Below are positions 16,664 through 24,755 of a stretch of DNA of 39,305 nt, in pieces. The stretch is from Hyphomicrobiales bacterium (GTDB taxonomy: Bacteria; Pseudomonadota; Alphaproteobacteria; Rhizobiales; Rhizobiaceae), in NCBI GenBank assembly GCA_900472625.1, contig UCIT01000089.1, positions 1 to 39,305 of the forward strand. Reading direction: 5' to 3'. A program made the translations under genes and the position numbers. The notes beneath the pieces are model-generated. The model worked only from the letters and a program-made list of their open reading frames with translations, was not told the origin of the DNA and ran no database searches. How positions within the stretch are numbered: the first letter of the stretch is position 1; every line of letters starts with the position of its first letter.

Positions 16664-17722
16664 CTAAAGCTTCACCGCTTGCCCGGAGCGAACGCTCTCG
16701 TCCGCGGCCAGGCAGATCTTCAGCGAGGTCACCGCGTCGTCCATGTGGCGCGTCAGATCCATGCCCTCGGTGACCGCCCGGTAGACGAAGTCCTGTTCGC
16801 GGTCGCAGAGCTGCTGGTGACCGGGTTCGTCCTGCATGTCGAGCCAGTCGTCGGACCGCACGAAGTTGCCTGCTTCGTCGGTCTCGGCGTGGTGGACCCG
16901 AAGCCGCGATGTCTTGGTATGGGCGTCGAGGCTGGCGGAGCTCGCCCCCTCCTCCATGACGATCGAGACGGAGCCGCCGGGCGAGATGACGTCTTTGACG
17001 AAGAACGCGGTCTCCGACATCATCGGCCCCCAGCCGGCCTCGTACCAGCCGACGCTGCCATCCTCGAACAGCACCTGGAAGTGGCCGTAATTATACATGC
17101 CCGTGGGCAGGCCCTTGGCCATGCCGAGACCCATACCGCGCACCTCGACCGGCTTTGAATCGGTGATCTGGCACATGACGTCGACATAGTGGACGCCGCA
17201 ATCGACGATCGGCGAAGTCGTCTGCATGATCGAGCGGTGGATGTTCCAGGCGCTGCCGCTCGATTGCTGGTTGAGGTTCATGCGGAACACGTAGGGACCG
17301 CCCAGCTGGCGCGACTCGTCGATCATCCGCATCCACGAGGGGTGATGGCGCAGGATATAGCCGATCACCAGCTTGCGCCCACTGGCCTTGGCGGCAGCCA
17401 CGACGCGCTCGGCATCGGCAACATTGGCCGCCAGCGGCTTTTCGACAAAGACATGCGCGCCGCTTTCGAGCGCCGCGACGGCCATGTCGGCGTGCGTGTT
17501 GGTATGCGTGGCGATGGCGACGACATCGGGAGAGAACTCCGCCAGCGCCGCCTGGTAATCATGGCGCAACGGGTAGCCGGAGAGCTCATCCGGCAGGACC
17601 GGAACCGAGCGGTTGACCAGCCCGACGATATCGAAGCCGTCATGCGTGTGGTAAGCCAGCGCATGGCTCTTGCCCATCTGGCCGAGGCCGACCACGAGGA
17701 CTTTGAGTTTTTGTTTTGTCAT
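16664..17722 (-). CDS. Gfo/Idh/MocA-family oxidoreductase
   Basis: A 352-residue NAD(P)-dependent dehydrogenase of the glucose-fructose oxidoreductase/inositol dehydrogenase family. The Rossmann motif VVGLGQMGKSHA is at the N-terminus, and the family hallmark HVFVEKPLAAN, with the catalytic-region Lys, lies near residue 95-105. The ATG at 17722 places the Rossmann fold at residue 6; longer frames into the neighbour are rejected. It begins 17 bases after the GMC oxidoreductase gene and is surely cotranscribed. Family members oxidise or reduce sugar hydroxyl/keto groups, including 3-keto-glycosides as in trehalose 3-dehydrogenase ThuB of rhizobia. The substrate here is not known. Confidence 0.9.
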   Translation of the reverse strand: MTKQKLKVLVVGLGQMGKSHALAYHTHDGFDIVGLVNRSVPVLPDELSGYPLRHDYQAALAEFSPDVVAIATHTNTHADMAVAALESGAHVFVEKPLAANVADAERVVAAAKASGRKLVIGYILRHHPSWMRMIDESRQLGGPYVFRMNLNQQSSGSAWNIHRSIMQTTSPIVDCGVHYVDVMCQITDSKPVEVRGMGLGMAKGLPTGMYNYGHFQVLFEDGSVGWYEAGWGPMMSETAFFVKDVISPGGSVSIVMEEGASSASLDAHTKTSRLRVHHAETDEAGNFVRSDDWLDMQDEPGHQQLCDREQDFVYRAVTEGMDLTRHMDDAVTSLKICLAADESVRSGQAVKL

Positions 17723-17739
17723 GACATTCGCCTCGTCTT

Positions 17740-19230
17740 TCAGGCCGCCTTGCGGCGTTCCTTCGCGATCGCCTGGGCGCCGATGCTGGCGAGGGCAACC
17801 GAAAACAGGGTGGGATTGGTCGCGGTTGCGGTCGGAATGACCCCGTTGCCGGCGACGTAAAGGTTCTCGAAGCCCCAGACTTTCGACGTGCTGTCGCAGA
17901 CGCTGGTGCCGTCGTCGGCCTCGCCCATCCGGATCGTGCCTTGGAAATGCAGGGACGAACCGACAGGCTGGACGAAGGTGGCAAACCCCGGCGCGGGGCG
18001 GCCGATGATGTTGGAAATCTTCAGCGCGTGGTCCTTTGCCTCTTCGAGGCGGGCCTTGTCGCCCTCCGATTGGCGCCACTCGATCGAGATGGCAGGCAGG
18101 CCAAGCCAGTCGGTGCGCGTCTCGTCGAACACAACGCGGTTGTCGGGGCTGATATCGGAGGGCACGAAGAAGCCCATTCCGATCGGCTGCCCGACGATCT
18201 CGCCCGAGCGCGGCATGCTGTGCAGGCTGGCCGGCGCGATGGTCACCGAATAGGGAAAATCCCTGGTGGACGGAATCCAGTTCATCGCGAGCATCGGCAC
18301 ATCGGTCTGCATCTCGGAAATCTGCGAGACGATGTAGTGGTCGTTCAGGTGACGGCCGAGCGCTTCCGGGCGGATGCCCGACGCGTAGAGAAGCTGCGGC
18401 GAATGCAGCGCGTCGCAGGCGACGATGACAGTGCCGGCGCTGACGATGAACCGCTCATTCGAACCAGCGCGCGACAGCTCGACGCCCGTGACCGTCTTGC
18501 CGTCATGGATAACGCGGCGGCATGCCGTCTCGCTCAGAATCGCGAAGTGCTCGGCAGGCTCATCGACCAGATCGCCGAGGACGACGTCGGTGCCGTGATA
18601 GTGCAGGCCATCAGGGCCGGGTGTCGCGGCGAGCGGCATCGGCTGGACGTAGCGGTCGGGCGATCGCCCGGGGTTGAAGACGGCGCCGAGACGTTCGCGG
18701 AGCGCAATGGCGGCGGGATCGCCGGCATTCGGGTCCCAGTTGGTTCCGAGAAGGGCTGCCGAGGTGGCAATTGCTGCCTGCATCTGATCGGCGGGGATGA
18801 AGGGCACGAGTTCGATTTCCGACGGCACCGGCGTGCCGGTCGACCATTTCGTGCCCATGCCGCCGACATTGGCGGCCGAAAAGCCGGCAAACAGGTTTTC
18901 ATCCTGAGGGTCGCCATCATTGGCGATGAACAGGCCAGAGCGGCGCAGCAGCGAGCCGTCGAAACCGCCGGCTCGGCGTGCTTCCCATTCTTCCTTGTTG
19001 ATCGGCATGCGCGGGCTGCGGTCGCCGCCCTGGGCGAGAACTTCGAGCGCGCCGCGCTCTTCCAGATCAGTGACGTTATCGAGATGCCCACCGGTCTGGG
19101 GCAGGATCTGCGGGCCGGCCTCGACCATTAGAATGCTGGCGTCCGGCCAGTTGTCGCGAATGACCCTGGCATAGGCGGAGCCGGTCGGCCCGCTTCCTAT
19201 GATGACGACATCGGCAGTTTTATCGAACAT
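17740..19230 (-). CDS. GMC-family FAD-dependent oxidoreductase
   Basis: A 496-residue flavoprotein. The N-terminal FAD-binding motif VVIIGSGPTGSAYA is followed by a glutamate that would bind adenosine ribose (MVEAG). The C-terminus has SSLHFQGTIRMG, holding the active-site His, and GNGVIPTATATNPT with the second catalytic position. This C-terminal pattern is that of pyranose oxidase and bacterial glucoside 3-dehydrogenase-type GMC enzymes. No signal peptide is seen. It leads a two-gene operon with a Gfo/Idh oxidoreductase and is divergent from a TIM-barrel isomerase gene. Oxidation of a sugar or glycoside hydroxyl, for example at C3, is inferred from family and context. Confidence 0.9.
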   Translation of the reverse strand: MFDKTADVVIIGSGPTGSAYARVIRDNWPDASILMVEAGPQILPQTGGHLDNVTDLEERGALEVLAQGGDRSPRMPINKEEWEARRAGGFDGSLLRRSGLFIANDGDPQDENLFAGFSAANVGGMGTKWSTGTPVPSEIELVPFIPADQMQAAIATSAALLGTNWDPNAGDPAAIALRERLGAVFNPGRSPDRYVQPMPLAATPGPDGLHYHGTDVVLGDLVDEPAEHFAILSETACRRVIHDGKTVTGVELSRAGSNERFIVSAGTVIVACDALHSPQLLYASGIRPEALGRHLNDHYIVSQISEMQTDVPMLAMNWIPSTRDFPYSVTIAPASLHSMPRSGEIVGQPIGMGFFVPSDISPDNRVVFDETRTDWLGLPAISIEWRQSEGDKARLEEAKDHALKISNIIGRPAPGFATFVQPVGSSLHFQGTIRMGEADDGTSVCDSTSKVWGFENLYVAGNGVIPTATATNPTLFSVALASIGAQAIAKERRKAA

Positions 19231-19290
19231 TCCAGCAAGACTCCATAGGCTTCATGTCTTTGATAATAAACAAGGATGTATCTCCGTGAT

Positions 19291-19310
19291 TGTCAATCTC
19301 GATATTGACA
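19291..19310. promoter_or_regulatory. Inverted repeat in the divergent promoter region (GMC / isomerase)
   Basis: A perfect inverted repeat TGTCAAT-ctcgat-ATTGACA sits in the 130-base gap between the two divergent genes. Each arm contains TTGACA reading outward, so the site could be a repressor operator overlaying two back-to-back -35 boxes. Matching -10 elements at normal spacing are weak on both sides. The sequence differs from the operator at 26080-26095, so a different regulator may bind. Confidence 0.5.
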
Positions 19311-19360
19311 GTGTGACTTGTGTTCTCGATGCTGGTGCCATTGACCGCAAGGAGTGTCTT

Positions 19361-20245
19361 ATGAAAATCGGCCTGAGTTCCTACAGTTTCCGCCCCCTGA
19401 TGCTCGACGGCTCGATGCGGATCGAAGACGTGTTCGCGTGGATCCGGGACAATGGCGGCGAGCACCTCGAACTGGCGACGCTTTCGGTTGCCCCGGTCGG
19501 CGAAGACATGCAGTACGACCTCGGCGCCGACCAAGAAACGCTCGATCGTCTGAAGACGGTGACCGCTGAAACCGGCATTCCGATTTCCGGCATCTGCATC
19601 GGCGCCAACTTCATCGACGCTGACACGCGCCGCACCCAGATCGAGCGCGCCAAGCGCTATGTCGAACTCTGCGACCGGATCGACGTGCGGTTTCTCCGCC
19701 ACGATGTCGTGCCATGGTCGTTGCGGGCGACCGAAGCCGCAGAGTTCGAGCAGGCCTTTCTTGTCATCGTCGACGCGTGCCAAGAAATCGCCGCGCATGC
19801 CGAACGTCTCGGTGTGATCGCTAGCGTCGAGGATCATGGGTTCCTGATGAACTCCAGCGAGCGCATCAAGCGCCTGATACACGCCGTTAATTCGCCGAGC
19901 TTCAAGATGACGCTCGATGTCGGCAATTTCATGTGCGTCGACGAAGACCCGCTGATGGCGACGCGCGCGTCGATCCGGCATGCCAGCTTCCTCCACCTGA
20001 AGGACTTTTACGTCAGGCCGACCAAGCCCGGCCCCGGCTGGCTTGAAACGCTCGGCGGCCAGCATATCCGCGGCTCGGTCTTCGGCTTCGGCGATCTGCC
20101 GGTCACCGAGATTATTAGAAGCGTGGTCCAATCGGGCTATGACGGGTTCGTGTCGCTCGAATACGAAGGCAACGAGCCGACGCTGTTCGGCTGCGAGACC
20201 GGCCTTGCCAATGCGCGACGGCTGATCGCCGAGGTCACCGGTTGA
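19361..20245 (+). CDS. Sugar phosphate isomerase/epimerase-like TIM-barrel protein
   Basis: A 294-residue xylose isomerase-like TIM-barrel protein (AP endonuclease 2 superfamily). The ATG at 19361 follows AAGGAG at 19349-19354 and gives the family start MKIGLSSYSFRPL. Likely metal ligands appear in order: the Glu in ASVEDHG, the Asp in MTLDVGNF, the His in FLHLKDF and the Glu in SLEYEG. Members isomerise or epimerise keto-sugars or break bonds next to a keto group. It is divergent from the GMC/Gfo-Idh pair and convergent, 19 bases apart, with another enzyme of the same superfamily. A role on a 3-keto-sugar product is inferred only from the neighbours. Confidence 0.88.
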   Translation: MKIGLSSYSFRPLMLDGSMRIEDVFAWIRDNGGEHLELATLSVAPVGEDMQYDLGADQETLDRLKTVTAETGIPISGICIGANFIDADTRRTQIERAKRYVELCDRIDVRFLRHDVVPWSLRATEAAEFEQAFLVIVDACQEIAAHAERLGVIASVEDHGFLMNSSERIKRLIHAVNSPSFKMTLDVGNFMCVDEDPLMATRASIRHASFLHLKDFYVRPTKPGPGWLETLGGQHIRGSVFGFGDLPVTEIIRSVVQSGYDGFVSLEYEGNEPTLFGCETGLANARRLIAEVTG

Positions 20246-20264
20246 GGCTGCCGCCGGAAAGGCT

Positions 20265-21065
20265 CTAAGCTGCGGCAATGCGATCGACCCGTTCCTTGAT
20301 GGCCGCAAGTCTCTTGCGGTCACCACCCGGCACTTCGACCGAGGCCCAGCCGGCATAGCCGATCTCGGCGAGGGCGCGATTGACGGCGGGCCAATCGCAA
20401 TCCCCCTCGCCCAGTTCCACATCGAAGCCCTTCCACGGGCCTTCCGCGTTCATCTTGCCGAGGCTGAATTCCTTGACGTCGATCTTGAGGATGCGCTTGC
20501 CGAGCGCCTCGATCCAGTCTGTCGGCCGTCCGTAGCGCAGCACGTTGCCGACATCGAAATACCAGCCGACGCGCGGATGGTTGCACTCATCGACAAAGCG
20601 CGCCGCTTCCAGCGGGCTGATCAGGAAGTCGTTCCATACATTTTCCAGGGCGATCGAAACGCCGGTTTCCTCGGCATGCGGGATGATTTTGGCAATCTCT
20701 TCGAGCGACCGCTCATAGGCCTCCTTGTAGCTCGTGGCGCCACGAGCGACGCCCGGCACCAGCAACACCGTATCGGCGCCATAGCTTTTCGCGTCGTGCA
20801 GTGCCGTGACCATGGAATCGACGCAAGCCTGCCGCACAGCCGGATCGCCGTCGGTCAGTGGCGTCTTCCAGTGCATCGAGTTCACGACACCAGGGATCGC
20901 CAATCCGGTCTTCTCGCGCGCGTCGAGGATTTCATCGCGGGAGAGGTCGTTGGGCGAATCGAGCTCGACGCCGTCGAAGCCGAGATCCCGAACCAGCTGG
21001 AACTTCTCCAGGATGGAGAGCCCCTCCTCCTCGATCATCGTCCACTTCAGGCTGATCTTCGACAT
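20265..21065 (-). CDS. Sugar phosphate isomerase/epimerase-like TIM-barrel protein
   Basis: A 266-residue TIM-barrel enzyme of the same superfamily as its convergent neighbour but of a different subgroup, resembling L-xylulose-5-phosphate 3-epimerase and hydroxypyruvate isomerase-like proteins. Landmarks are SLKWTMIEEEGLSILEKFQL, GFDGVELDSP, the Glu in SIALENVW, the Asp in WYFDVGNV, and the Glu in ASVEVPGG. The start is uncertain: ATG at 21065 gives the conserved N-terminus, while ATG at 21101 adds 12 Ser/Thr-rich residues; neither has a clear ribosome binding site. It is the last gene of the minus-strand importer operon, 147 bases after the acetyltransferase. Confidence 0.87.
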   Translation of the reverse strand: MSKISLKWTMIEEEGLSILEKFQLVRDLGFDGVELDSPNDLSRDEILDAREKTGLAIPGVVNSMHWKTPLTDGDPAVRQACVDSMVTALHDAKSYGADTVLLVPGVARGATSYKEAYERSLEEIAKIIPHAEETGVSIALENVWNDFLISPLEAARFVDECNHPRVGWYFDVGNVLRYGRPTDWIEALGKRILKIDVKEFSLGKMNAEGPWKGFDVELGEGDCDWPAVNRALAEIGYAGWASVEVPGGDRKRLAAIKERVDRIAAA

Positions 21066-21212
21066 GGGGCGATGGGTGGAGGAAGATGATGTACTTTTCA
21101 TGCGCTTGCAGGCTCGCTGTCTGGATTCGTTTTCAGGCAATATGGCAGTGGAGATTGCGCCATCAAAGCATTGTTTTCACTGTTATTCCGTTTCTTTCGG
21201 CAGGCCGGTCGA

Positions 21213-21707
21213 TCAGTCCGAAACCTCGCTCGGATGCGCGAGCGGCAGCATGCCACGATAGATGCCGGGCACCGACCCCTCGATCGGGATGGCACCGACG
21301 CTCCGGCGGTAGAACTCCATTGGCCCCGCCCCGCCGATCACGCCATAGGGGTAGCCCTGGGCATACATATCGAGCAGTGTTTCGAGCAGTAGCGCATGGC
21401 CGACACCCTGACCGCGCGCGCTCTGATCGACGCCCGTCGGCCCGAAGAAGCCCTTGGCGGTGGCCTCGTGGCAGGCAAAGCCGATCAGCTGCGCGTCCTT
21501 GATTGCGATGAAGCAGGTGGTCGGCTGGCGCATCGTCGCCACCGTTGCCTCCGCCGCCCAGCCGGCACCGAAGCGCGGCTCGATCCACGCGGTCAGCGCC
21601 GGCAGCTCGGGGGCCAGCACCCGCCGGATCACGACGCCCTGGCTGGCCATGCGACTGTCCAGCGCCGGGTCGCGCTTCAGTTCGTAGAGTTTGACAAGCA
21701 TATCCAT
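21213..21707 (-). CDS. GNAT-family N-acetyltransferase
   Basis: A 164-residue protein with the GNAT acetyl-CoA-binding motif in GVDQSARGQGVGHALL (Q/R-x-x-G-x-G pattern) near residues 94-109 and the following helix LETLLDMYAQGYPYG. The late segment GAGPMEFYRRSVGAIPIEGS fits the motif B region. It sits inside the sugar importer operon, 25 bases after the second permease gene. The family acetylates amines of antibiotics, amino sugars, peptides or proteins; no substrate can be read from the sequence. An amino-sugar substrate would fit the operon, but this is only a suggestion. Confidence 0.88.
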   Translation of the reverse strand: MDMLVKLYELKRDPALDSRMASQGVVIRRVLAPELPALTAWIEPRFGAGWAAEATVATMRQPTTCFIAIKDAQLIGFACHEATAKGFFGPTGVDQSARGQGVGHALLLETLLDMYAQGYPYGVIGGAGPMEFYRRSVGAIPIEGSVPGIYRGMLPLAHPSEVSD

Positions 21708-21732
21708 GGTTTGATCTCTATTCTTGTGCCGG

Positions 21733-22626
21733 TCAGCCCTTGACCGCGCCAGCGGTCAGGCCAGCCACGATCCGCCTCTGGAACAGCAGCACCACGGCAA
21801 TCAGCGGCAGCGTCACGGTGACGGAGGCCGCCATGATCTGGCCGAACGGGTATTCGTAGCGGCTGGTGCCGGCGATCAGGCCAATCGCCACCGGCACCGT
21901 GCGGTTTTCGTCGGTCAGGGTGAAGGTCAGCGCGAACAGGAACTCGTTCCAGGCCAGAATGAAGGCAAGGATGCCGGTACTGGCGAGCGACGGGCCCATC
22001 AGCGGCAGCAGGATCTTCATCAGGATGCGGAAATGCGAGCAGCCGTCGATGATCGCCGCCTCTTCCAGCTCCCGCGGAAACTCGCGGATGAAGGTGGTGA
22101 GGATCCAGGTGGTGAACGGTACCGTCGACAGCAGATAGGTGAGGATCAGCGCACTCGGACGGTTGAACAGTCCCAACCAGTTGATCAGCTCGAACATGCC
22201 CGAGAGCACCACGACCTGCGGGAAGATCGAGATCATCAGCACGATCATCAGCACGGCCCGGCGCTGCGGAAACTCGATGCGGCCGAGCGCGTAGGCGGCC
22301 GACAGGCCGATGATCAGCGACAGCAGCGTCGTCGAGATCGCGACATAGGCGGAGTTCAGCAGCGAGCCCATGAACACGGGATTGTCGATCAGCTGCCGGT
22401 AGTAGGTGAAATCGAGCGCCGGCATCAGCGCCGAGCGATAGAGCGCCGCCCCCTGCTTGGTCGAAGAGACGAAAGCCCAGTAGTAGGGGAACAGCGTGTA
22501 GATCAGCACCAGGATCAACGCGAAGATCTGCAGGCCGCGAACGACCCGCCGTCTCATCCGGTAGAAGGATGCCGGCTTGCGCCTGGATGTCTGAGCTATG
22601 GATTTTTGAGCGATTGCATTGGCCAT
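21733..22626 (-). CDS. ABC sugar transporter permease, MalG type
   Basis: A 297-residue permease of the carbohydrate uptake type 1 (CUT1) family. The N-terminal helix IFALILVLIYTLFPYYWAFV and about five more hydrophobic segments are visible. The EAA loop appears as EEAAIIDGCSHFRILMKILLPLM, with the conserved Gly. The ATG at 22626 gives the normal family length; longer frames through the preceding gene are rejected. It starts 2 bases after the upstream permease stop and should pair with it in the membrane. The protein ends in LTAGAVKG, the usual MalG-like terminus (KG), which supports the end of the gene. Confidence 0.92.
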   Translation of the reverse strand: MANAIAQKSIAQTSRRKPASFYRMRRRVVRGLQIFALILVLIYTLFPYYWAFVSSTKQGAALYRSALMPALDFTYYRQLIDNPVFMGSLLNSAYVAISTTLLSLIIGLSAAYALGRIEFPQRRAVLMIVLMISIFPQVVVLSGMFELINWLGLFNRPSALILTYLLSTVPFTTWILTTFIREFPRELEEAAIIDGCSHFRILMKILLPLMGPSLASTGILAFILAWNEFLFALTFTLTDENRTVPVAIGLIAGTSRYEYPFGQIMAASVTVTLPLIAVVLLFQRRIVAGLTAGAVKG

Positions 22627-22628
22627 GG

Positions 22629-23519
22629 TCAGGTTCCCGCCGCTCTGTCGAGGCGAAGAGCCCCGATGATGATGATCGCTACAAAGGCAACGAGCAGGAA
22701 CACCCAGGTCGACGCGGCGGAGCCGATGCCGAGTTCCTGGAAGCTGATCAGCCGGTCGCGGGCGTAGATCGACACAGTCATGACATTCTCGTTGCTGGCC
22801 GCAAGGACGTAGGAAAGGTCGAACATCCTGAGAGCGTCGAGCACGCGAAAGAGAACGGCGACGCCGATCGCCGGCCGCAACATCGGCAGAGTGATCGACC
22901 AGAAGCGCTTCCAGGCCGGAATACCGTCCACCTCGGCCGCCTCGAAGATCTCCGGCGAGATCAGCTGCAGGCCGGCGAGGATCAAAAGAACCATGAAGGG
23001 TGTGGTCATCCACACGTCGATGAAGATCACCACGCCCATGATCAGCGAGCTGCTGGCCGTCCAGGCGATGCCGTGATCGACCACGCCGAGCCCCGAGAGG
23101 ATCTTGTTTATGACGCCGAACTGGTCGTTGAGCATCCATTCCCAGATCTTGGTGGCGACGACCACGGGAATGGCCCACGGCACCAGAATGGCGGCCCGCG
23201 CCAGCCCGCGACCGGGGATCATCTCGTTGAGCAGAAGCGCGATGGCGAGCCCGAGCGTCGTTTCGATGGCGACGGAGATGACCGTGAACACCAGCGTGTT
23301 CTTTACCGCGACCCACCAGCTGTGGTCGTTGATCACTTCGATGAAGTTGTCGAAGCCGACCATCGAATAGACCGAGGGATCGTCCAGATAGGCATCGGTG
23401 AACGAGAAGAAGAAGGTCCGGCTTAGCGGCCAGACGGCGACGAGCAGGATGACCGCGACAACAGGTAGCAGAAACAGCCAAGCGGCCCGGTGATCGCGGC
23501 GGGCGAGTTTGGCGCTCAT
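22629..23519 (-). CDS. ABC sugar transporter permease, MalF type
   Basis: A 296-residue CUT1 permease. The chosen ATG overlaps the ATPase stop (ATGA at 23516-23519) and opens MSAKLARRDHRAAWLFLLPVVAVILLV, with a positively charged N-terminus before the first helix. The EAA loop is EAAEVDGIPAWKRFWSITLPML, with the conserved Asp-Gly. Length is that of short MalF-like permeases (UgpA/ThuF class). Coupling to the ATPase gene and to the MalG-like gene puts all membrane components in one translation unit. Confidence 0.92.
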   Translation of the reverse strand: MSAKLARRDHRAAWLFLLPVVAVILLVAVWPLSRTFFFSFTDAYLDDPSVYSMVGFDNFIEVINDHSWWVAVKNTLVFTVISVAIETTLGLAIALLLNEMIPGRGLARAAILVPWAIPVVVATKIWEWMLNDQFGVINKILSGLGVVDHGIAWTASSSLIMGVVIFIDVWMTTPFMVLLILAGLQLISPEIFEAAEVDGIPAWKRFWSITLPMLRPAIGVAVLFRVLDALRMFDLSYVLAASNENVMTVSIYARDRLISFQELGIGSAASTWVFLLVAFVAIIIIGALRLDRAAGT

Positions 23520-24631
23520 GGCTCGCGCGCCTCCGCGCCGGCTTCCGGTGCGCCCTTCAGCAGCACGCGCTTTCCGTCGCCCGCAAAGGCGAAGACGGCG
23601 CTGTCGGCGAAATCGAGGCCGACGGTCTTGCCGATCTGGTCGGACGACGGCGCGCTCGCCAGCCGGACGACCCAGACCGTGTCCTCGGTGATCCGGCAAT
23701 AGCCGAAGTGCTCGTGCCCGAGGTCCTCGACGCGCTCGAGCGTGCAGGCGATGCGCCCGTCGGCTTCCGAAACCAGACGCAACCCTTCGGGGCGGACGCC
23801 GATTTCGGCGATCGGCCCGGTCGGGTTGCTGGCGACCATCGCCATGGAGAGGTTGCCCGGCCCGGCGATCCTGCCGGCATTGGCCCCGGTCTGCGGCGAA
23901 ACGGCGAGGAAGTTCATGCGCGGGCTGCCGATGAAGCCGGCGACGAACCGGTTATCAGGCGTGTGATAGAGCTGCTGCGGCGTCCCGACCTGCTCGATGC
24001 GGCCATGGTTGAGAACCACGATCCGGTCCGCCAGCGTCATTGCCTCCGACTGATCGTGTGTCACGTAGATCATCGTCGTCTTCAGGACGTCGTGAAGCTT
24101 GGCGATCTCCATGCGCATTTCCATCCTCAGATCGGAATCGAGGTTGGAGAGCGGCTCGTCGAACAGGAATATCTCGGGCTGGCGCACCAGCGCCCGGCCG
24201 ATCGCCACGCGTTGCCGCTGACCGCCGGACAGTTCGCGCGGACGGCGCTCCATGAGATGGTCGACCTTGAGCATGCGCGCGACGGTCGACACCTTCTGGC
24301 TGATCGCATCCTTGGCCATGCCGAGCGTTTCCAGGGCAAAGCCGATATTGCGCGCCACGCTCATATGCGGGTAGAGCGCGTAGGACTGAAAGACGAAGGC
24401 AACGCCTCTCTTGGATGCCGGGACATCTGTCACGTCGTCGCCGCCGATCTTGACCGCACCCTTCGAGGCAGCAACCAGGCCGGCGACAATGCGCAGCAAG
24501 GTCGACTTGCCGCAGCCCGACGGGCCGACAAATACGACGAATTCGCCGTCGTTGATCTCAAGGTCCACGCCCTGAATGACCGTGTGTGTCCCAAAATTCT
24601 TCGAAACGGATTCAAGAGAAACCGATGCCAT
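23516..24631 (-). CDS. ABC sugar transporter ATP-binding protein, UgpC/MsmK type
   Basis: A 371-residue ATPase. Walker A is GPSGCGKST at residues 36-44, then the signature ELSGGQRQRVAIGRAL, Walker B IFLFDEPLSNLD and the switch region YVTHDQSEAMTLADRI. The C-terminal third (from about residue 235) is the TOBE/MalK-type regulatory domain, with IGVRPEGLRLV. This is the standard architecture for CUT1 sugar importers such as UgpC, MsmK and ThuK. It follows the binding-protein gene after a gap with a hairpin and overlaps the MalF-like gene by 4 bases. Confidence 0.93.
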   Translation of the reverse strand: MASVSLESVSKNFGTHTVIQGVDLEINDGEFVVFVGPSGCGKSTLLRIVAGLVAASKGAVKIGGDDVTDVPASKRGVAFVFQSYALYPHMSVARNIGFALETLGMAKDAISQKVSTVARMLKVDHLMERRPRELSGGQRQRVAIGRALVRQPEIFLFDEPLSNLDSDLRMEMRMEIAKLHDVLKTTMIYVTHDQSEAMTLADRIVVLNHGRIEQVGTPQQLYHTPDNRFVAGFIGSPRMNFLAVSPQTGANAGRIAGPGNLSMAMVASNPTGPIAEIGVRPEGLRLVSEADGRIACTLERVEDLGHEHFGYCRITEDTVWVVRLASAPSSDQIGKTVGLDFADSAVFAFAGDGKRVLLKGAPEAGAEAREP

Positions 24632-24709
24632 ATGTCACCCGGACTTGTCGCAATTCGCAATGGAAGGCTCGCCCCCGGTGCCGGCGGCGAGTAACGGCGT
24701 GCGCCGCAA

Positions 24710-24736
24710 GGGCAGGACCGTCGAAGGTCCCTGCCC
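24710..24736 (-). other. Hairpin between sugar-binding-protein and ATPase genes
   Basis: GGGCAGGACC (24710-24719) pairs with GGTCCCTGCCC (24726-24736) apart from one bulged C, with a 6-base loop. It lies 20 bases past the binding-protein stop on the transcript and lacks a T run. Position and strength fit a stabiliser/attenuator that gives more binding protein than ATPase and permeases, by analogy with other importer operons. Confidence 0.5.
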
Positions 24737-24755
24737 TGCGGCATTCAGGCCGGGA

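Noticed and set aside
17941..19131. A 396-codon open frame opposite the GMC oxidoreductase
   Set aside because: Shadow of a clear FAD enzyme; no ribosome binding site or domain.
16664..21065. A full C-glycoside deglycosidase locus
   Set aside because: The GMC, Gfo/Idh and TIM-barrel enzymes fit in part, but the small beta subunit of the deglycosidase was not found, so only a general oxidative glycoside pathway is proposed.
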